Assembly: GCA_034005175.1 (NCBI GenBank)
Contig: JAVEVF010000001.1
Location: 1-45,167 of the forward strand
Length of the DNA stretch: 45,167 nt
DNA from: JAVEVF01 sp034005175
GTDB taxonomy: Bacteria > Actinomycetota > Coriobacteriia > Anaerosomatales > SLCP01
Direction of reading: 5' to 3'
Positions 1 through 8,174 of the stretch are shown one piece after another (the stretch's first letter is position 1; the number at the start of each line of letters is the position of its first letter). The position numbers were made by a program, and so were the translations under genes. The notes beneath the pieces are model-generated. The model was not told the origin of the DNA and searched no databases. It worked only from the letters and a program-made list of their open reading frames with translations.

Positions 1-423
1 CCCCGCCGGCATCACCGCCCCGATGACCGGGCGCACCTCCGTCGCCAGTCTCGCACGGTGCACCTGCGCGATGGATGCAGCAGCTACCGGCTCGTACTCA
101 AACGATGCGAAGAGCGTGTCCAACGGGCGCCCGAACTCTCGCTCGATGACCGCCACGATCTCATCGGCTGGCAGTGGGGGTACTCGGTCCTGGAGCTGTT
201 CGAACTCGAACACGTACTCCGGAGGCACGAGATCCGGTCTGACAGAAGCGATCTGCCCGAGCTTGACGAACGCTGGCCCGAGATCTTCAAGAGCCAGCCG
301 CGTCGCCTTGGCAAACGCCGCGCGCCGCACTGCGCTAGGTGCGAGACCAAAGCGCGCCTGCGGCAACGCTCGCAGCCAGTGGGATGCGAAGGTCCGGACG
401 ATAGCGTTGCTGCGTCTCGACAC
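1..423 (-). CDS. ABC1/AarF/UbiB-family atypical kinase (N-terminal part, runs off left edge)
   Basis: The first 141 codons are visible; the rest lies beyond base 1. The GTG start at 423 follows a GGAGCAG site and sits 9 bases after the stop of the upstream small gene, so the two are probably cotranscribed. The translation contains LGPAFVKLGQIASVRPDLVP (the KxGQ motif of ABC1 kinases), then LQDRVPPLP and the alanine-rich nucleotide loop AAASIAQVHRA, in the order expected for the family. ABC1 proteins are protein-kinase-like ATPases linked to quinone or isoprenoid-lipid metabolism. C-terminal membrane helices would be beyond the window. The KxGQ and A-rich loop motifs make the family call firm; the substrate is unknown. 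Confidence 0.88.
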   Translation of the reverse strand, partial: MSRRSNAIVRTFASHWLRALPQARFGLAPSAVRRAAFAKATRLALEDLGPAFVKLGQIASVRPDLVPPEYVFEFEQLQDRVPPLPADEIVAVIEREFGRPLDTLFASFEYEPVAAASIAQVHRARLATEVRPVIGAVMPAG

Positions 424-432
424 CGCTGCTCC

Positions 433-786
433 CTATCTGTCAGCTGGCTCGTCGTCCTCGGCAAGCGCCGCGTCAAGCGAGGCTTGCATCGACTCAAGAC
501 GGCCTCGCAACTCGGCGACTTCAAACAGGAGGTCATCGAGTTTCGACTCGACATCGGCCTTCGAACCGGGCGGTTCCATCTCACCCGATGCCAGCTTGGC
601 CTTCAGCCGCTCCTTCTCCGCCGAGATCATGGCTGACAAGCCATCCACGAACGCTTCCGGGCCTGCCTCCATGCTGCCAGGGGCTTGGTCCTCGCCGCGT
701 ACCACTGCAGCCTTCCATCCTTCATCGGCCGTCTCGTGGATTAGAGCCCAGGCCGCCAGGAACTGCATGAACTGATCCTCGGCCAC
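433..786 (-). CDS. small coiled-coil protein upstream of ABC1 kinase (possibly phasin-like)
   Basis: A 117-residue acidic protein with a GTG start at 786 behind a clear GGAGGTG site eight bases upstream. It has no signal peptide or membrane span. The N-terminal third is Trp/Ala rich (FLAAWALIHETADEGW), the middle is helical and charged, and residues 75-110 have a heptad pattern (DLLFEVAELRGRLESMQASL) that suggests a coiled coil. I do not recognise a named family with certainty. Small phasin-like proteins next to ABC1/UbiB genes are familiar in other bacteria, so a phasin-like or partner role for the downstream kinase is an inference from context only. Confidence 0.7.
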   Translation of the reverse strand: MAEDQFMQFLAAWALIHETADEGWKAAVVRGEDQAPGSMEAGPEAFVDGLSAMISAEKERLKAKLASGEMEPPGSKADVESKLDDLLFEVAELRGRLESMQASLDAALAEDDEPADR

Positions 787-870
787 GCTTCCACCTCCGT
801 CTGGAGTCGCTCACCGATATCCTATACGTAGAGTTCATGCCCGGAGCCGCGGCTCCTACACTTCAGCACA

Positions 871-3273
871 TCATGGTTTGCGAGTCAGCAGGCGCATCCC
901 ATTGAAGATCACGAGCAGCGAGACACCCGTGTCTGCGAATACCGCCATCCATAGGGTCGCAACCCCTGCCATGGCGAGTGCCAACACTGCACCTTTGACT
1001 GTGACAGACAGGGCTACGTTCTGCCGGATGATGCTCACTGTGCGCCGTCCGAGCGCCAAGAATCTCGGAATCTGCATGAGGTCATCAGACATGAGAGCCA
1101 CGTCCGCTGTCTCAAGTGCCACGTCACTACCCGCAGCCCCCATGGCGATCCCGAGGTCAGACGCTGCCAGCGCAGGGGCGTCATTGATGCCATCTCCGAT
1201 CATGGCCACGGGACCGAACACCCGCCGCAGATCATCGACAGCTTCGGCCTTCTCGTGGGGCAGCAGCCGGGCCTTGTACTCGCTGACCCCTGACTGAGCT
1301 GCGATAGCGGCGGCTGTACGCTCGTTGTCGCCGGTAAGCATCACGCAGTGCTCCACGCCTCCTGCCCGCAGGCGCTCGATTGAGTCCAGCGCCTCATCCC
1401 GCACCTGATCGGCTACTCCGATCACGCCGATCGCACGCCCTTCCTCCGCAAGTACAAGGACCGTGCGCCCCTCCTCTTCGAGGCCCCTCACCACGGCGCC
1501 AGCATCGTGCTGCGCACGGTGGTCTTCTGCTGCAAACTCGAGGGTGCCCACCGCGTAGGAGACGCCATCGACGACACCTCGGACGCCACCACCCAACACG
1601 TCCTCGTAGCGTGTGACGCGCGCACGGTCACACTGCGGACCAGCTGCCTTCACCACGGCACGTGCCAGCGGGTGGTTGTTGTGTGCCTCGAGGTTGCCTG
1701 CAAGCGCGATCACGCGAGAGGGGTCTGCGCCATCGAGAGGGATGACATCGGTCACCTCAGGCCGACCGGATGTGAGCGTTCCGGTCTTGTCGAAGGCCAC
1801 CACCTTGACGCGCGCCGCCGTCTCCAGATGGATGCCGCCTTTCACCAGCACACCGTCGCGTGTCGCGCGGGTGATAGCCGAGACGATGGAGACCGGCGTC
1901 GAGATGACAAGCGCACACGGGCACGAGATCACGAGTAGGACAAGCGCACGGTACAGCCACACGTCAAACGCTCCCCACGAAGCCCCAAGCGCTGCACCCA
2001 CCAACGGAGGCACCACGGCGATGCCCGCCGCCAACACCACGACGGCAGGCGTGTAGTATCGTGCAAATCGGTCGACGAGCTGTTGTGAGGGCGCCCGTGA
2101 CCCTTGCGCCTCCTCCACAAGGTGGACGATGCGCGCGAGCGTGGACTCTGCCGCCCTCGAGGTCACGCGCACCTCAAGATGCCCGCTTGTGTTGAGCGAC
2201 CCTGCGTACACGACATCCTGAACGCTCTTGTTGACCGGCACCGACTCACCGGTGATGGGCGACTCGTCGACCGCAGACATGCCGCTTTCAACGATCCCGT
2301 CAAGCGGGATACGCTCACCTGGCCGCACGGAGATGAGCTCACCTGGCAGGACTCCAGACGCCAGGACTTCGCGCTCTCGGCCCTCGCGCGATGTGCGAGC
2401 CACTGGTGGGCTGAGCTCCATCAGGTCACGAATCGAGCGGCGTGTGCGTGCCAAGGAGCGCGATTCAAGCAGTCCGCCCAGTGAGAAGAGGAAGACCACC
2501 ACTGCCCCCTCGGCCCACTGCCCGATAGCCGCCGCACCGATCACAGCGATGGTCATGAGCACGTTCATGTCGAGCACATGCGCACGAACAGACGCCAACG
2601 CGCGGCGCAAGATAAGCGAGCCGCCGCTCGCAGTGGCAGCTGCGAACGCCATCACAGAGGCCGTGTTCGCCCACCCTGCCGCAGCCCTGCTCAGCACCCA
2701 TGCCAGCACGATGAGTGCTCCGGATACGGTGGTTGATAGCGTGTGGCCATGCACCTCCCACCAGCTAGGCGCGATGGGCACCTCGACCTCTACGACCTCA
2801 GGAGTCATCAATGGCTCGATACGATAACCGGCAGAGCGCACGATCTCCAGAGCACGAGTACGCGGATCGCTCTGAGAATCATACTCAAGCACCATGAGTC
2901 CACTTGCGAAGTTGACGTCGGCAGAGATGACTCCAGGGATACGCTTTACGGACTTGGCCACGGTCCGTGCGCAGTCGGGTCAATCCAGGCCGCTAAGCCG
3001 ATAGGACACGTGTGCCACGCCGGCACCGATCTCCAGGGCTAGTGTTTCAACCGCCGAGCGCAATACCTCCTCAGGCACCTCGTTGGGATCGTAGGTGACA
3101 GAGATCGTCCGGCCATCGGGATCAATGAGAGCGCGATGCACCCCTTCCATCGCGGTGACAGCCACGCGCAACCGCTCGTCACACTCCGCACACTGCACCT
3201 CATCGCCCAGAGGTGACGCAAGCGCGACCTCGGCGGTCTGAAGTGGTGTCATCGAAGCTGACTCGATGCTCAT
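871..3273 (-). CDS. P1B-type heavy-metal (Zn/Cd/Pb) exporting ATPase with predicted selenocysteine in the second HMA domain
   Basis: Read through one in-frame TGA (2980-2982) this is an 800-residue P-type ATPase, a normal length for a two-HMA ZntA/CadA-type pump. HMA1 (about 22-88) has CAEC at 28-31. HMA2 (about 92-160) reads LSGLD-U98-PDC101, so the TGA replaces the first Cys of the metal-binding CxxC. Then come the membrane domain with CPC at 451-453, the phosphorylation motif DKTGTLT at 495, the HP motif near 534 and GDGIND near 693. The last helices carry VKG and ADTGVSLLV, the Lys and Asp of the P1B-2 Zn/Cd/Pb group. The ATG at 3273 overlaps the stop of the repressor gene by four bases, making one operon. 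Starting the pump at the GTG at 2961 would cut HMA2 in half, which argues against two separate genes. Selenocysteine is inferred; a point-mutated pseudogene is the alternative. Confidence 0.85.
2948..2982 (-). promoter_or_regulatory. candidate bacterial SECIS element with its UGA codon
   Basis: In the mRNA the UGA (2982-2980) is followed 12 bases later by ACGGAC, a nine-base loop CGUGGCCAA, and GUCCGU: a perfect six-base-pair hairpin (2968-2963 with 2953-2948). The second loop base is a G followed by U, 19 bases after the UGA. Bacterial SECIS hairpins bound by SelB typically have a G in the first two loop positions, about 16-37 bases downstream of UGA. The geometry fits; SelB binding is not shown. 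Confidence 0.6.
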
Positions 3274-3644
3274 CGACGCTCCCCTGCGTGCGCAAGCCCT
3301 TGGGCAAGCAAGCTCTCTACGTGCGCATCGGCGAGCCGGTACACCACGTGCTTCCCGTCGCGTTTGGAGGTCACAAGACCCCTATCACGCAACAGGCGAA
3401 GCTGGTGGCTCGCGGCCGACTGCGTGACACCGATGGCAGCAGCGAGATCGCAGACACACTGGTCGCCAACGGAAAGCACCCAGAGAATGCGCAGGCGCGT
3501 GGGGTCAGAGAGCGTGTCGAAGATGCGTGCCGTCGACTCGAAATGAGCGGCATCGGGAAGCTCTTCTTCTCCATGAACAATCGGCTGCGGGCCGCTGGCC
3601 ACAGAACCGCAAGAGCGGTGAGGCTTATATGAACGTGTGCTCAT
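3270..3644 (-). CDS. ArsR/SmtB-family metal-sensing repressor, CadC-like
   Basis: A 124-residue winged-helix repressor. Two metal sites typical of the family can be read. The alpha3 site is QCVCDLA in the position of CadC's CVCDL. The alpha5 site is D-A-H, ten residues, H-A-G-E, which is the DxHx10Hxx(H/E) pattern of CadC/SmtB/CzrA. The recognition helix is TQSAASHQLRLLRDRGLV. An alpha3 plus alpha5 set suggests sensing of Cd/Pb/Zn. The ATG at 3644 is chosen over the longer in-frame start at 3749 because a consensus promoter lies immediately before it. Its stop overlaps the ATPase start by four bases, so repressor and pump form one operon, probably autoregulated. Confidence 0.9.
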   Translation of the reverse strand: MSTRSYKPHRSCGSVASGPQPIVHGEEELPDAAHFESTARIFDTLSDPTRLRILWVLSVGDQCVCDLAAAIGVTQSAASHQLRLLRDRGLVTSKRDGKHVVYRLADAHVESLLAQGLAHAGERR

Positions 3645-3655
3645 ACGTTCATATA
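3626..3655. promoter_or_regulatory. ArsR-type operator palindrome
   Basis: A perfect inverted repeat, TATATGAACG and CGTTCATATA (3626-3635 and 3646-3655), separated by ten bases. The TGAAC/GTTCA half sites match the usual SmtB/ArsR/CadC operator core. It overlaps the -10 hexamer and the ATG of the repressor gene, so bound repressor would block both RNA polymerase and the start of the transcript. Binding by the adjacent repressor is inference. Confidence 0.75.
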
Positions 3656-3680
3656 TATGCTGCACGGCGAGCGCTGTCAA
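3652..3680 (-). promoter_or_regulatory. sigma-70-type promoter of the metal operon (near-leaderless)
   Basis: On the minus strand TTGACA (3680-3675), a 17-base spacer and TATATA (3657-3652) match the consensus closely. The ATG of the repressor begins seven bases after the -10, so transcription should start at or within a base or two of the ATG. No ribosome binding site fits between, which suggests a leaderless mRNA. Confidence 0.8.
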
Positions 3681-3801
3681 CCTCGTCCGTGGCCACCCTG
3701 GTGAAAGAGACGTGCTCGAACCCGATGGCCGCCGTGCCCGCATGGCCAACCTGGCTCGCGTGTTCTTCCTCTGCTATGTGTCGGGCAGCGGCCTGCTCGG
3801 C

Positions 3802-4659
3802 TTACTCGGCTTCTACCGCCACAGCGATGCCGGGAGCGGGTGAGCCATGCGCATCTCCCGCATCGTCATGGCCGTGGCCGGGCTTGACCTCTAGCTCTCG
3901 GAGACCGAAGAAGTCCAGGCTGCACGGAATGTCGATGGTGAGCGAGAGATAGAAATGCGCGGTCACCATGAGGATGAAGAGCCAGTTGATGACGTAGTGG
4001 AACATGCGCATCCACCAACCCGCGAGGTCCGTGCTGCCGAGCAACGCGCCCAACCACCAGCCCACGAGCAGATCACGCGGACTGTAACCAAAGATGAATG
4101 GAACGGTGACAAGCGCGAAGCCAGTGAAGACCTGCGCAACCATCAGCACAAGGAAGATGAGGTAGACCAGCTTCTGCATCACGTTGTACTTCGCGATGTG
4201 CGGCTTGTAGTTGCTGAGGTACGCGTAGAACTTCGCCACAGCGATCAAGCTCGCCATATCCTCTCGGCCAACCGCGAATTCGCGCCAGTCCTTGCCCTTG
4301 GAGAAGAACGCGTACCAGATTCTCCAGAGCAGCGTGATCGTCACGATGACCATCGCAACGTAATGCACGTAACGCATCGCCACTCTGCCCCCATCGAAGA
4401 AGGGGAACCGAATGTACATGCCGGTGAATGCGAGGGCGAGGATGCACACCATGTGGATGAAGTGAATGACCTTGGGCTGGGCGGGAATAGCCACATCGTG
4501 ATCGGGCCACTGGCCCTCGAACCATCTCTTCTGGAACCTGCCGGTGATGATGTCGAAGGCGAAATGCACGGTGAGCGCCACAAGCATGAAGGCGTACACC
4601 ACGACAAACGCCACATCGATCCATACGTTGAGCACGGTCAAGTCCATGATGTCCCCCAT
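3802..4659 (-). CDS. Ni/Fe-hydrogenase-type b-type cytochrome subunit (orphan)
   Basis: A 285-residue integral membrane protein of the HyaC/HupC cytochrome b family. At least four hydrophobic helices are visible (about 12-34, 65-85, 95-112, 165-190 and 218-240). They carry candidate haem-ligating histidines in VALTVHFAF, KVIHFIHMV, YVHYVAM, MFHYVINW and MVTAHFYLS. The C-terminus is a hydrophilic His/Asp/Gly-rich tail (PGHGHDDAGDAHG). Such cytochromes pass electrons between a periplasmic dehydrogenase and the quinone pool. No hydrogenase large or small subunit lies nearby, so the redox partner is unknown. Two starts are possible: ATG 4659 behind GGAG, or ATG 4647 behind GGGGGA. Confidence 0.78.
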   Translation of the reverse strand: MGDIMDLTVLNVWIDVAFVVVYAFMLVALTVHFAFDIITGRFQKRWFEGQWPDHDVAIPAQPKVIHFIHMVCILALAFTGMYIRFPFFDGGRVAMRYVHYVAMVIVTITLLWRIWYAFFSKGKDWREFAVGREDMASLIAVAKFYAYLSNYKPHIAKYNVMQKLVYLIFLVLMVAQVFTGFALVTVPFIFGYSPRDLLVGWWLGALLGSTDLAGWWMRMFHYVINWLFILMVTAHFYLSLTIDIPCSLDFFGLRELEVKPGHGHDDAGDAHGSPAPGIAVAVEAE

Positions 4660-4877
4660 ACTCCGATCGCCGGGTACCCGACATCCCCGTCGCCTGTGTG
4701 GACTCGGCGACTGAAAACCGCCAACGTGTGCTGTTCTCTGTTTCGAGGCGTTTCGCGCTATTCCTGCTGTGTCTGCCTCAAGACACCGCTAAGACGGTAT
4801 CACGAGCTCGGGTCGTGGTCGATGGGGGAATATTCATTCTGATGCATTGAATCAATCCTCTGAAGGTGGAAGCGATC

Positions 4878-5483
4878 ATGGAGCCAATCGCGAAGCGCAC
4901 CGTAGTGAGTGTCGTGTCTGCTGTGGTGGCAACCGCCCTGATCGTCGGGCTGGCGGTCTGGGTGGTAATGAACGGCCAGCTCATACGTGTCAAGACACAG
5001 GCCGAGCAGGACGCCGCCCGCATAGAGACGCTGGAGTCCGAGGTGCAATCATTGACCGTGGCGCTGTCAGCCAAGGTCGAAGAACCCGCTGCTGAAGATG
5101 GTCGCTTCTTCTGCTTCATCACTCAGGCGCGTTGGTCGGGAAGCCGTCCCGAGCTCACCGTGGACTACGCACAGCTTCTTACCGGTGCGCAAGCTGCTGC
5201 TGCCGCTGCCGCTGCGGGCGAGGAGTCCCCTCCCCCAAACGATTACTTCATCGTGAACACAAACCCGCGCTTGCGAACATTTCCCGCAGATTCCGCGATG
5301 AGGGTGCGCATGACGAGCTCCGCCGAGGGCTCTGTGCCAGACGGTTACAGCATGACGTTTGGCGAGTGGTTTGATGCGTACTCTGGAATGTCGGGGACCT
5401 TCCCCACCATAAGCAAGGTCCCGTATTGGATCACGATCAGGACCGGGACGATCACCGCTATCGAAGAACAGTACCTGCCGTAA
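4878..5483 (+). CDS. membrane-anchored hypothetical protein with extracytoplasmic domain
   Basis: 201 residues from the ATG at 4878, which is preceded by GAAGGTGGAAG; a GTG four codons upstream is less well placed. Residues 10-32 (VVSVVSAVVATALIVGLAVWVVM) form one N-terminal membrane anchor. A short helical region follows (about 38-65), then a globular domain with RFFCFITQARW, an octa-alanine run and DYFIVNTNPRLRTFP. The pattern DYFIxNxxPxLRTF recalls small secreted domains of unknown function in Gram-positive bacteria that I cannot name. It stands alone between a leftward cytochrome gene and the convergent uvrB. Confidence 0.72.
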   Translation: MEPIAKRTVVSVVSAVVATALIVGLAVWVVMNGQLIRVKTQAEQDAARIETLESEVQSLTVALSAKVEEPAAEDGRFFCFITQARWSGSRPELTVDYAQLLTGAQAAAAAAAAGEESPPPNDYFIVNTNPRLRTFPADSAMRVRMTSSAEGSVPDGYSMTFGEWFDAYSGMSGTFPTISKVPYWITIRTGTITAIEEQYLP

Positions 5484-5508
5484 ACCTTGCGGGGATCCAA
5501 GCGAAACG

Positions 5509-7578
5509 TCAGCGACGTCTACGCGCGCCGTATCCGCTGCCTTTGCGTGCGCCTTGCTTGAGACGCCCAAGCACCTCATCGGCGGTCGTGGACTCGATCT
5601 CAGTACGCAGCTTCACCACTTGGTCACGCAACCGCGCGGCTTGTTCGAAATCCAGTGAATCGGCGGCCTGCGCCATGTCCTCCTCCAACGTCGAGATCAA
5701 CCGCATGACCTCATCTCTGGGCAGTTTCGCAAGTTCGCGGGCTGCTTCTGCAGCGGTGGTGAGCTCGGCCTCCCCTTCCCGCACGTACTGCACGATATCG
5801 GCGATGGCTTTACGAATCGTCTGAGGCTCGATGTCATGCGCCTCGTTGTATGACATCTGCAATGCGCGGCGTCGGTTGGTCTCTTCGATGGCGAGGCGCA
5901 TCGAGTCCGTGACTCGATCGGCATACATGATGACCTGGCCTGAGACATTCCGAGCCGCTCGCCCGATTGTCTGAATGAGGCTGCGGTAGTTGCGCAGAAA
6001 GCCTTCCTTGTCGGCATCAAGGATGGCAACGAGAGAGACCTCAGGGAGATCGAGACCCTCACGCAGCAGATTGATGCCGACGAGACAATCAAACGTGCCG
6101 AGACGCAGGTCTCTGAGGATCTCCACACGCTCAAGCGTGCCGATGTCCGAGTGCAGGTAGCGCACCTTCAGCCCCTGCTCGAAGAGGTAATCGGTGAGGT
6201 CCTCCGCCATGCGCTTCGTGAGTGTCGTGACAAGCACGCGCTCCCCGTGTTCCACCCGCTGTCGCACCTCTTCGATGAGGTCGTCGACCTGGCCTTTCAT
6301 GGGCCGAACAACGACCTCGGGGTCAACGAGACCTGTGGGTCGGATGATCTGCTCCACCACCTGCGTGGAGACTGAGAGTTCGTAATCACCCGGCGTGGCG
6401 GACACGTAGATGAACTGGCGCACCCGCTGCTCAAACTCGTCGAAACGAAGCGGCCGGTTGTCGAGCGCGCTCGGCAGCCGAAAGCCGTGCTCTACAAGCG
6501 TGAGCTTGCGGCTGCGGTCCCCTTCATGCATGCCGCGAATCTGCGGGACAGTGACATGCGACTCATCAATGAAGCACACGAAATCGTCGGGGAAGTAGTC
6601 GATGAGCGTGTTTGGCGGGTCGCCCGCGGCGCGCCCATCGAGATGACGTGAGTAGTTCTCGATGCCCGAGCAGAATCCCATCGTCTCAAGCATCTCGAGA
6701 TCGTAGTTCACACGCATCTCGAGCCGTTGCGCTTCCAAGAGCTTGCCCTCGGCTTTCAGTTCTCCGAGGCGTACTCGCAACTCCTCCCGGATGGTGTTCA
6801 AGGCAGCCGCGAGCTTGTCTGGCGCCGTGACATAGTGGGTGGCCGGCCAGATAGGAAGCCACTTGTAGCCAAGGAGGACCTCTCCGGTGAGCTGGTCGAC
6901 CTCGGCGATGGACTCGACTTCGTCTCCGAAGAACTCCACACGCACCGGATGGTCGGCATATGGAGGGAAGACATCGATGACATCCCCGCGCACGCGGAAA
7001 CTGCCGCGCTGTAGCTCGTAGTCGTTCCGGTCGTACTGTATCTCGATGAGGTCGCGGATGAGGCGATCACGCTCATAGTCCTCGCCTGCTGAGAGAAACG
7101 CCGCCATGCCTGCGTAGTCCTCCGGCGACCCGATTCCGTAGATGCATGACACGCTTGCGACAACCACGACGTCGCGCCGAGAGAGCAACGCCGCCGTCGC
7201 TGCATGACGAAGCTTCTCCACCTCCTCGTTGATGGATGCGTCCTTTTCGATGAAGGTATCGGTGGTGGGGACGTAAGCTTCTGGCTGGTAGTAATCGTAG
7301 TAGGAGACGAAGTACACGACTGCGTTATCGGCCATGAACTCGCGCAGCTCGGCGGCAAGCTGCGCTGCGAGGGTCTTGTTGGGCGCCATGATGAGCGCAG
7401 GCCTCTGAACCTCTTCGATGACCTTGGCCATCGTGTAGGTCTTCCCTGAGCCGGTGACTCCCAGCAGGGTCTGGTAGCGCTGCCCTTCGCGAATCCCGTC
7501 CGCAAGCTCATCGATGGCTTTCGGTTGGTCTCCGGCAGGCTCGAATGCTGCTTGCACCTTCAGCCGGATGTTGCTCAC
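5509..7578 (-). CDS. uvrB: UvrABC excinuclease subunit B
   Basis: A 689-residue UvrB, full length for the family. It binds damaged DNA handed over by UvrA and recruits UvrC in nucleotide excision repair. The Walker A motif is GVTGSGKTYTMAK near residue 40; the beta-hairpin region YYDYYQPEAYVP follows; DESHVT is the Walker B/DEAD-like motif; helicase motifs SATPGDYEL, GINLLREGLDLPEV and QTIGRAARN come next; and a C-terminal UVR motif (DFEQAARLRDQVVKL) ends the protein. The GTG start at 7578 overlaps the stop of the transglycosylase gene by four bases and has GGAGG seven bases upstream, so it is preferred to the longer start at 7599. Confidence 0.98.
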   Translation of the reverse strand: MSNIRLKVQAAFEPAGDQPKAIDELADGIREGQRYQTLLGVTGSGKTYTMAKVIEEVQRPALIMAPNKTLAAQLAAELREFMADNAVVYFVSYYDYYQPEAYVPTTDTFIEKDASINEEVEKLRHAATAALLSRRDVVVVASVSCIYGIGSPEDYAGMAAFLSAGEDYERDRLIRDLIEIQYDRNDYELQRGSFRVRGDVIDVFPPYADHPVRVEFFGDEVESIAEVDQLTGEVLLGYKWLPIWPATHYVTAPDKLAAALNTIREELRVRLGELKAEGKLLEAQRLEMRVNYDLEMLETMGFCSGIENYSRHLDGRAAGDPPNTLIDYFPDDFVCFIDESHVTVPQIRGMHEGDRSRKLTLVEHGFRLPSALDNRPLRFDEFEQRVRQFIYVSATPGDYELSVSTQVVEQIIRPTGLVDPEVVVRPMKGQVDDLIEEVRQRVEHGERVLVTTLTKRMAEDLTDYLFEQGLKVRYLHSDIGTLERVEILRDLRLGTFDCLVGINLLREGLDLPEVSLVAILDADKEGFLRNYRSLIQTIGRAARNVSGQVIMYADRVTDSMRLAIEETNRRRALQMSYNEAHDIEPQTIRKAIADIVQYVREGEAELTTAAEAARELAKLPRDEVMRLISTLEEDMAQAADSLDFEQAARLRDQVVKLRTEIESTTADEVLGRLKQGARKGSGYGARRRR

Positions 7579-8174
7579 TGGTTGCCTCCGCTCCACCACG
7601 GGAACGCGTCTGGGTAGATCTCCTCATACCGCTCTTTCGCCCGCACGACGCGAACAACAAAATGGCGCGTCTCAGGAAACGTAATGGCATCACGTATATC
7701 CCCACCCTGCGCCACCCAGTCATCAGCGTTGCGCAAGCCCGCGTTGTATGCGGCAAGCGCGACCTCGACCTCGTGGTAGCGTTCCACGAGGTAGCGCAGG
7801 TAGGCGGTCCCGTACTCGATATTAGTGGCGGGGTCTGCAAGCGATGCGCCGCTCACGAACTCCTCGCTTACGATGGCACGCGCGCGCAAGTCCTCTGCGG
7901 TCGCGGGCATCACCTGCATGAGCCCCACCGCGCCAACACGTGACACCCGCTCGGGGTCGAACCCTGACTCGGCGTTGATCACGGCGGCCACAAGATAGGG
8001 GTTCACCTCATGACGCATCGCCGAGGCAGAGATCTCCTCCGTGAACGCAAGCGGGTAGTAGAGACGCTGAAACCATGCTGGCCCGCGCAGGGCGCTGAAC
8101 GCAAGCAGGCCGAAGCCCATCACCACGAGCAGCAGGGCCACTCGGTGGGCTGCCCAAGGCCTACTGCGGCGCAT
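7575..8174 (-). CDS. Slt-type lytic murein transglycosylase
   Basis: A 199-residue membrane-anchored lytic transglycosylase that would cleave peptidoglycan glycan strands outside the membrane. After a basic N-terminus one membrane helix (about 11-28, VALLLVVMGFGLLAFSAL) acts as anchor. The SLT catalytic domain follows: AAVINAESGFDPERVS contains the catalytic Glu in the E-S motif, GAVGLMQVMPATA is the GLMQ motif, and ALAAYNAG is the AYN motif. It lies between coaE (14-base overlap) and uvrB (4-base overlap), so it is translated from the same message. Confidence 0.93.
   Translation of the reverse strand: MRRSRPWAAHRVALLLVVMGFGLLAFSALRGPAWFQRLYYPLAFTEEISASAMRHEVNPYLVAAVINAESGFDPERVSRVGAVGLMQVMPATAEDLRARAIVSEEFVSGASLADPATNIEYGTAYLRYLVERYHEVEVALAAYNAGLRNADDWVAQGGDIRDAITFPETRHFVVRVVRAKERYEEIYPDAFPWWSGGNQ

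Noticed and set aside
843..856. Palindrome GGAGCCGCGGCTCC after the ATPase gene as a terminator
   Set aside because: The stem is short with almost no loop and no T-run follows; I could not support it as a terminator.
871..2961. A separate P-type ATPase gene starting at the GTG at 2961, with a stand-alone HMA protein at 2980-3273
   Set aside because: Such a start would remove the metal-binding loop and first strand of the second HMA domain and has no ribosome site. The frame and protein homology continue across the single TGA.
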